From NCBI GenBank assembly GCA_002862125.1, contig PHSP01000002.1:62001-126000 (forward strand): a stretch of 64,000 nucleotides of DNA, in the 5' to 3' direction. The position numbers were made by a program, and so were the translations under genes. Position 1 is the stretch's first letter. Every line of letters starts with the position of its first letter. Source of the DNA: Methylobacter sp. KS41. GTDB taxonomy: Bacteria; Pseudomonadota; Gammaproteobacteria; Methylococcales; Methylomonadaceae. Below, one piece after another: positions 63,339 through 64,000 of the stretch. Under the pieces are notes generated by a model. The model saw nothing but the letters and a program-made list of their open reading frames with translations. It did no database searches and was not told the DNA's origin.

Positions 63339-64000
63339 CAAACTTACCCTGATTATCCTGCTTTTTAGCTATGGTTTGGTGATTGCCGGCGTTTTTTTTC
63401 CAGCCCTGAATTTGTTGTGCCGCGCTAACAGCGCCAAAAGCAAGCGCGGCGCGTTAAAAACCCACTGGCTACAAAAATTCAGCGCTATTGTAAATCTGAG
63501 TATCACCAGGGAAGGCGAGCTGCCGGAGCAGGGGGCGTTCCTGGTTAGCAATCACATCTCCTGGCTGGATATTATTGTTATCGGCCAGTATTTGCCCGCT
63601 TATTTTGTCGCCAAGAGCGACATTTTAAGCTGGCCGGTTATCGGTTATTTATCCAGGCAGGGCGGCACCATCTTTATCCGCAGGGGCGACAAAAAGCAGA
63701 TCAAGGCGACTACCGAAAAGATGGTCTGGGTATTAAAACAGAACAGCAATATTATTGCTTTTCCTGAAGGCACAACGACCAAAGGCGATGAAGTTCTGGG
63801 CTTCCACGCCTCGTTGTTTCAGCCTGCGCTGTTAACAAGATCAGCCATTCAGCCGGTAGCGCTGCAATATCAGGGCATAGCCAAAGAACATGCGCCATTT
63901 ATCGGCGACGATGATTTTATTCCGCATTTAATCAAGATGCTGAGTCTGGATAAAATCGAAGTGCGTGTTAGTTTTCTGCCGGTGATCAAAAGTTCAGGCA
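63313..64000 (+). CDS. PlsC/OlsA-like 1-acyltransferase (runs off the window)
   Basis: An acyltransferase of the 1-acylglycerol-3-phosphate O-acyltransferase family, here 229 codons to the window end. One N-terminal membrane helix (about 10-32), the acceptor motif NHISWLD (about 80-86), RRGDKKQ, and the donor motif FPEGTTTKG (about 153-161) are visible. Coupled to the OlsB-like gene, it probably adds the second fatty acid to lyso-ornithine lipid or another lyso-lipid. Confidence 0.9.
   Translation, partial: MKSKLRLLNKLTLIILLFSYGLVIAGVFFPALNLLCRANSAKSKRGALKTHWLQKFSAIVNLSITREGELPEQGAFLVSNHISWLDIIVIGQYLPAYFVAKSDILSWPVIGYLSRQGGTIFIRRGDKKQIKATTEKMVWVLKQNSNIIAFPEGTTTKGDEVLGFHASLFQPALLTRSAIQPVALQYQGIAKEHAPFIGDDDFIPHLIKMLSLDKIEVRVSFLPVIKSSG

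Noticed and set aside
1-64000. CRISPR arrays or an integrated prophage
   Set aside because: No regularly spaced direct repeats and no phage structural, integrase or lysis genes were seen.

Overview
The window reads as a chromosomal segment of a gammaproteobacterium of moderate GC. The gene content (kdpFABCD, rnr-rlmB, a full c-type cytochrome maturation set, a nine-haem cytochrome with Ig-like repeats, an FliK/FlhB-C pair, type IV minor pilins, a GH17-like membrane protein) would suit a Methylococcales-type methanotroph. That is an inference: no methane oxidation gene or rRNA lies in the window.

Layout. 1-5.7 kb: the potassium-responsive kdp operon on the minus strand (a small membrane ORF, kdpF, A, B, C and the start of kdpD). 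6.1-8.4 kb: a GAF-PAS-GGDEF-EAL cyclic-di-GMP protein. 8.9-11.6 kb: a DinG/YoaA-type helicase and tsaB. 11.7-13.2 kb: an FlhB C-terminal-like protein and an FliK-like protein. 13.7 kb: tRNA-Leu(CAG) with a good promoter. 14.1-18.6 kb: rnr, rlmB, ccmA, ccmB. 18.8-21.1 kb: a secreted multihaem cytochrome placed between ccmB and ccmC. 21.5-30.2 kb: ccmCDEF, then an AT-rich insert (NYN/LOTUS-like protein and a PIN toxin-antitoxin pair), then ccmGHI, hemN and slyX.

30.5-39.8 kb is the most unusual region: a four-gene SMC-KITE-kleisin-TOPRIM operon related to the Wadjet/Mks anti-plasmid systems, in the order SMC, KITE, kleisin, TOPRIM. It faces a divergent WYL-domain regulator, and a perfect 21-bp palindrome lies between them. 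As sequenced the system carries three independent lesions: an A9-tract frameshift after the SMC start, an in-frame amber codon in the SMC gene, and an IS3-family insertion in the TOPRIM gene. All other visible catalytic motifs are intact, so the decay looks recent or the defence may be switchable.

40-45 kb: a peroxiredoxin, an SDR oxidoreductase, transposase remnants (one IS21-like) that truncate a MacB-type permease, a secreted protein of unknown function, an ABC ATPase and an HlyD-type adaptor. 45-52.6 kb: a cell-surface sugar cluster on the minus strand (wecC, wecB, rfbB, rfbD, rfbC, rfbA, phosphomannomutase), supplying UDP-ManNAcA and dTDP-rhamnose. 52.9-54.1 kb: a YdjM-like membrane hydrolase and a broken BrnT toxin gene. 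54.3-60 kb: type IV minor pilins with an unusually long PilV, and a PilE-type pilin on the opposite strand. 60.3-64 kb: a GH17-like membrane protein and the start of an OlsB/PlsC-like acyltransferase pair.
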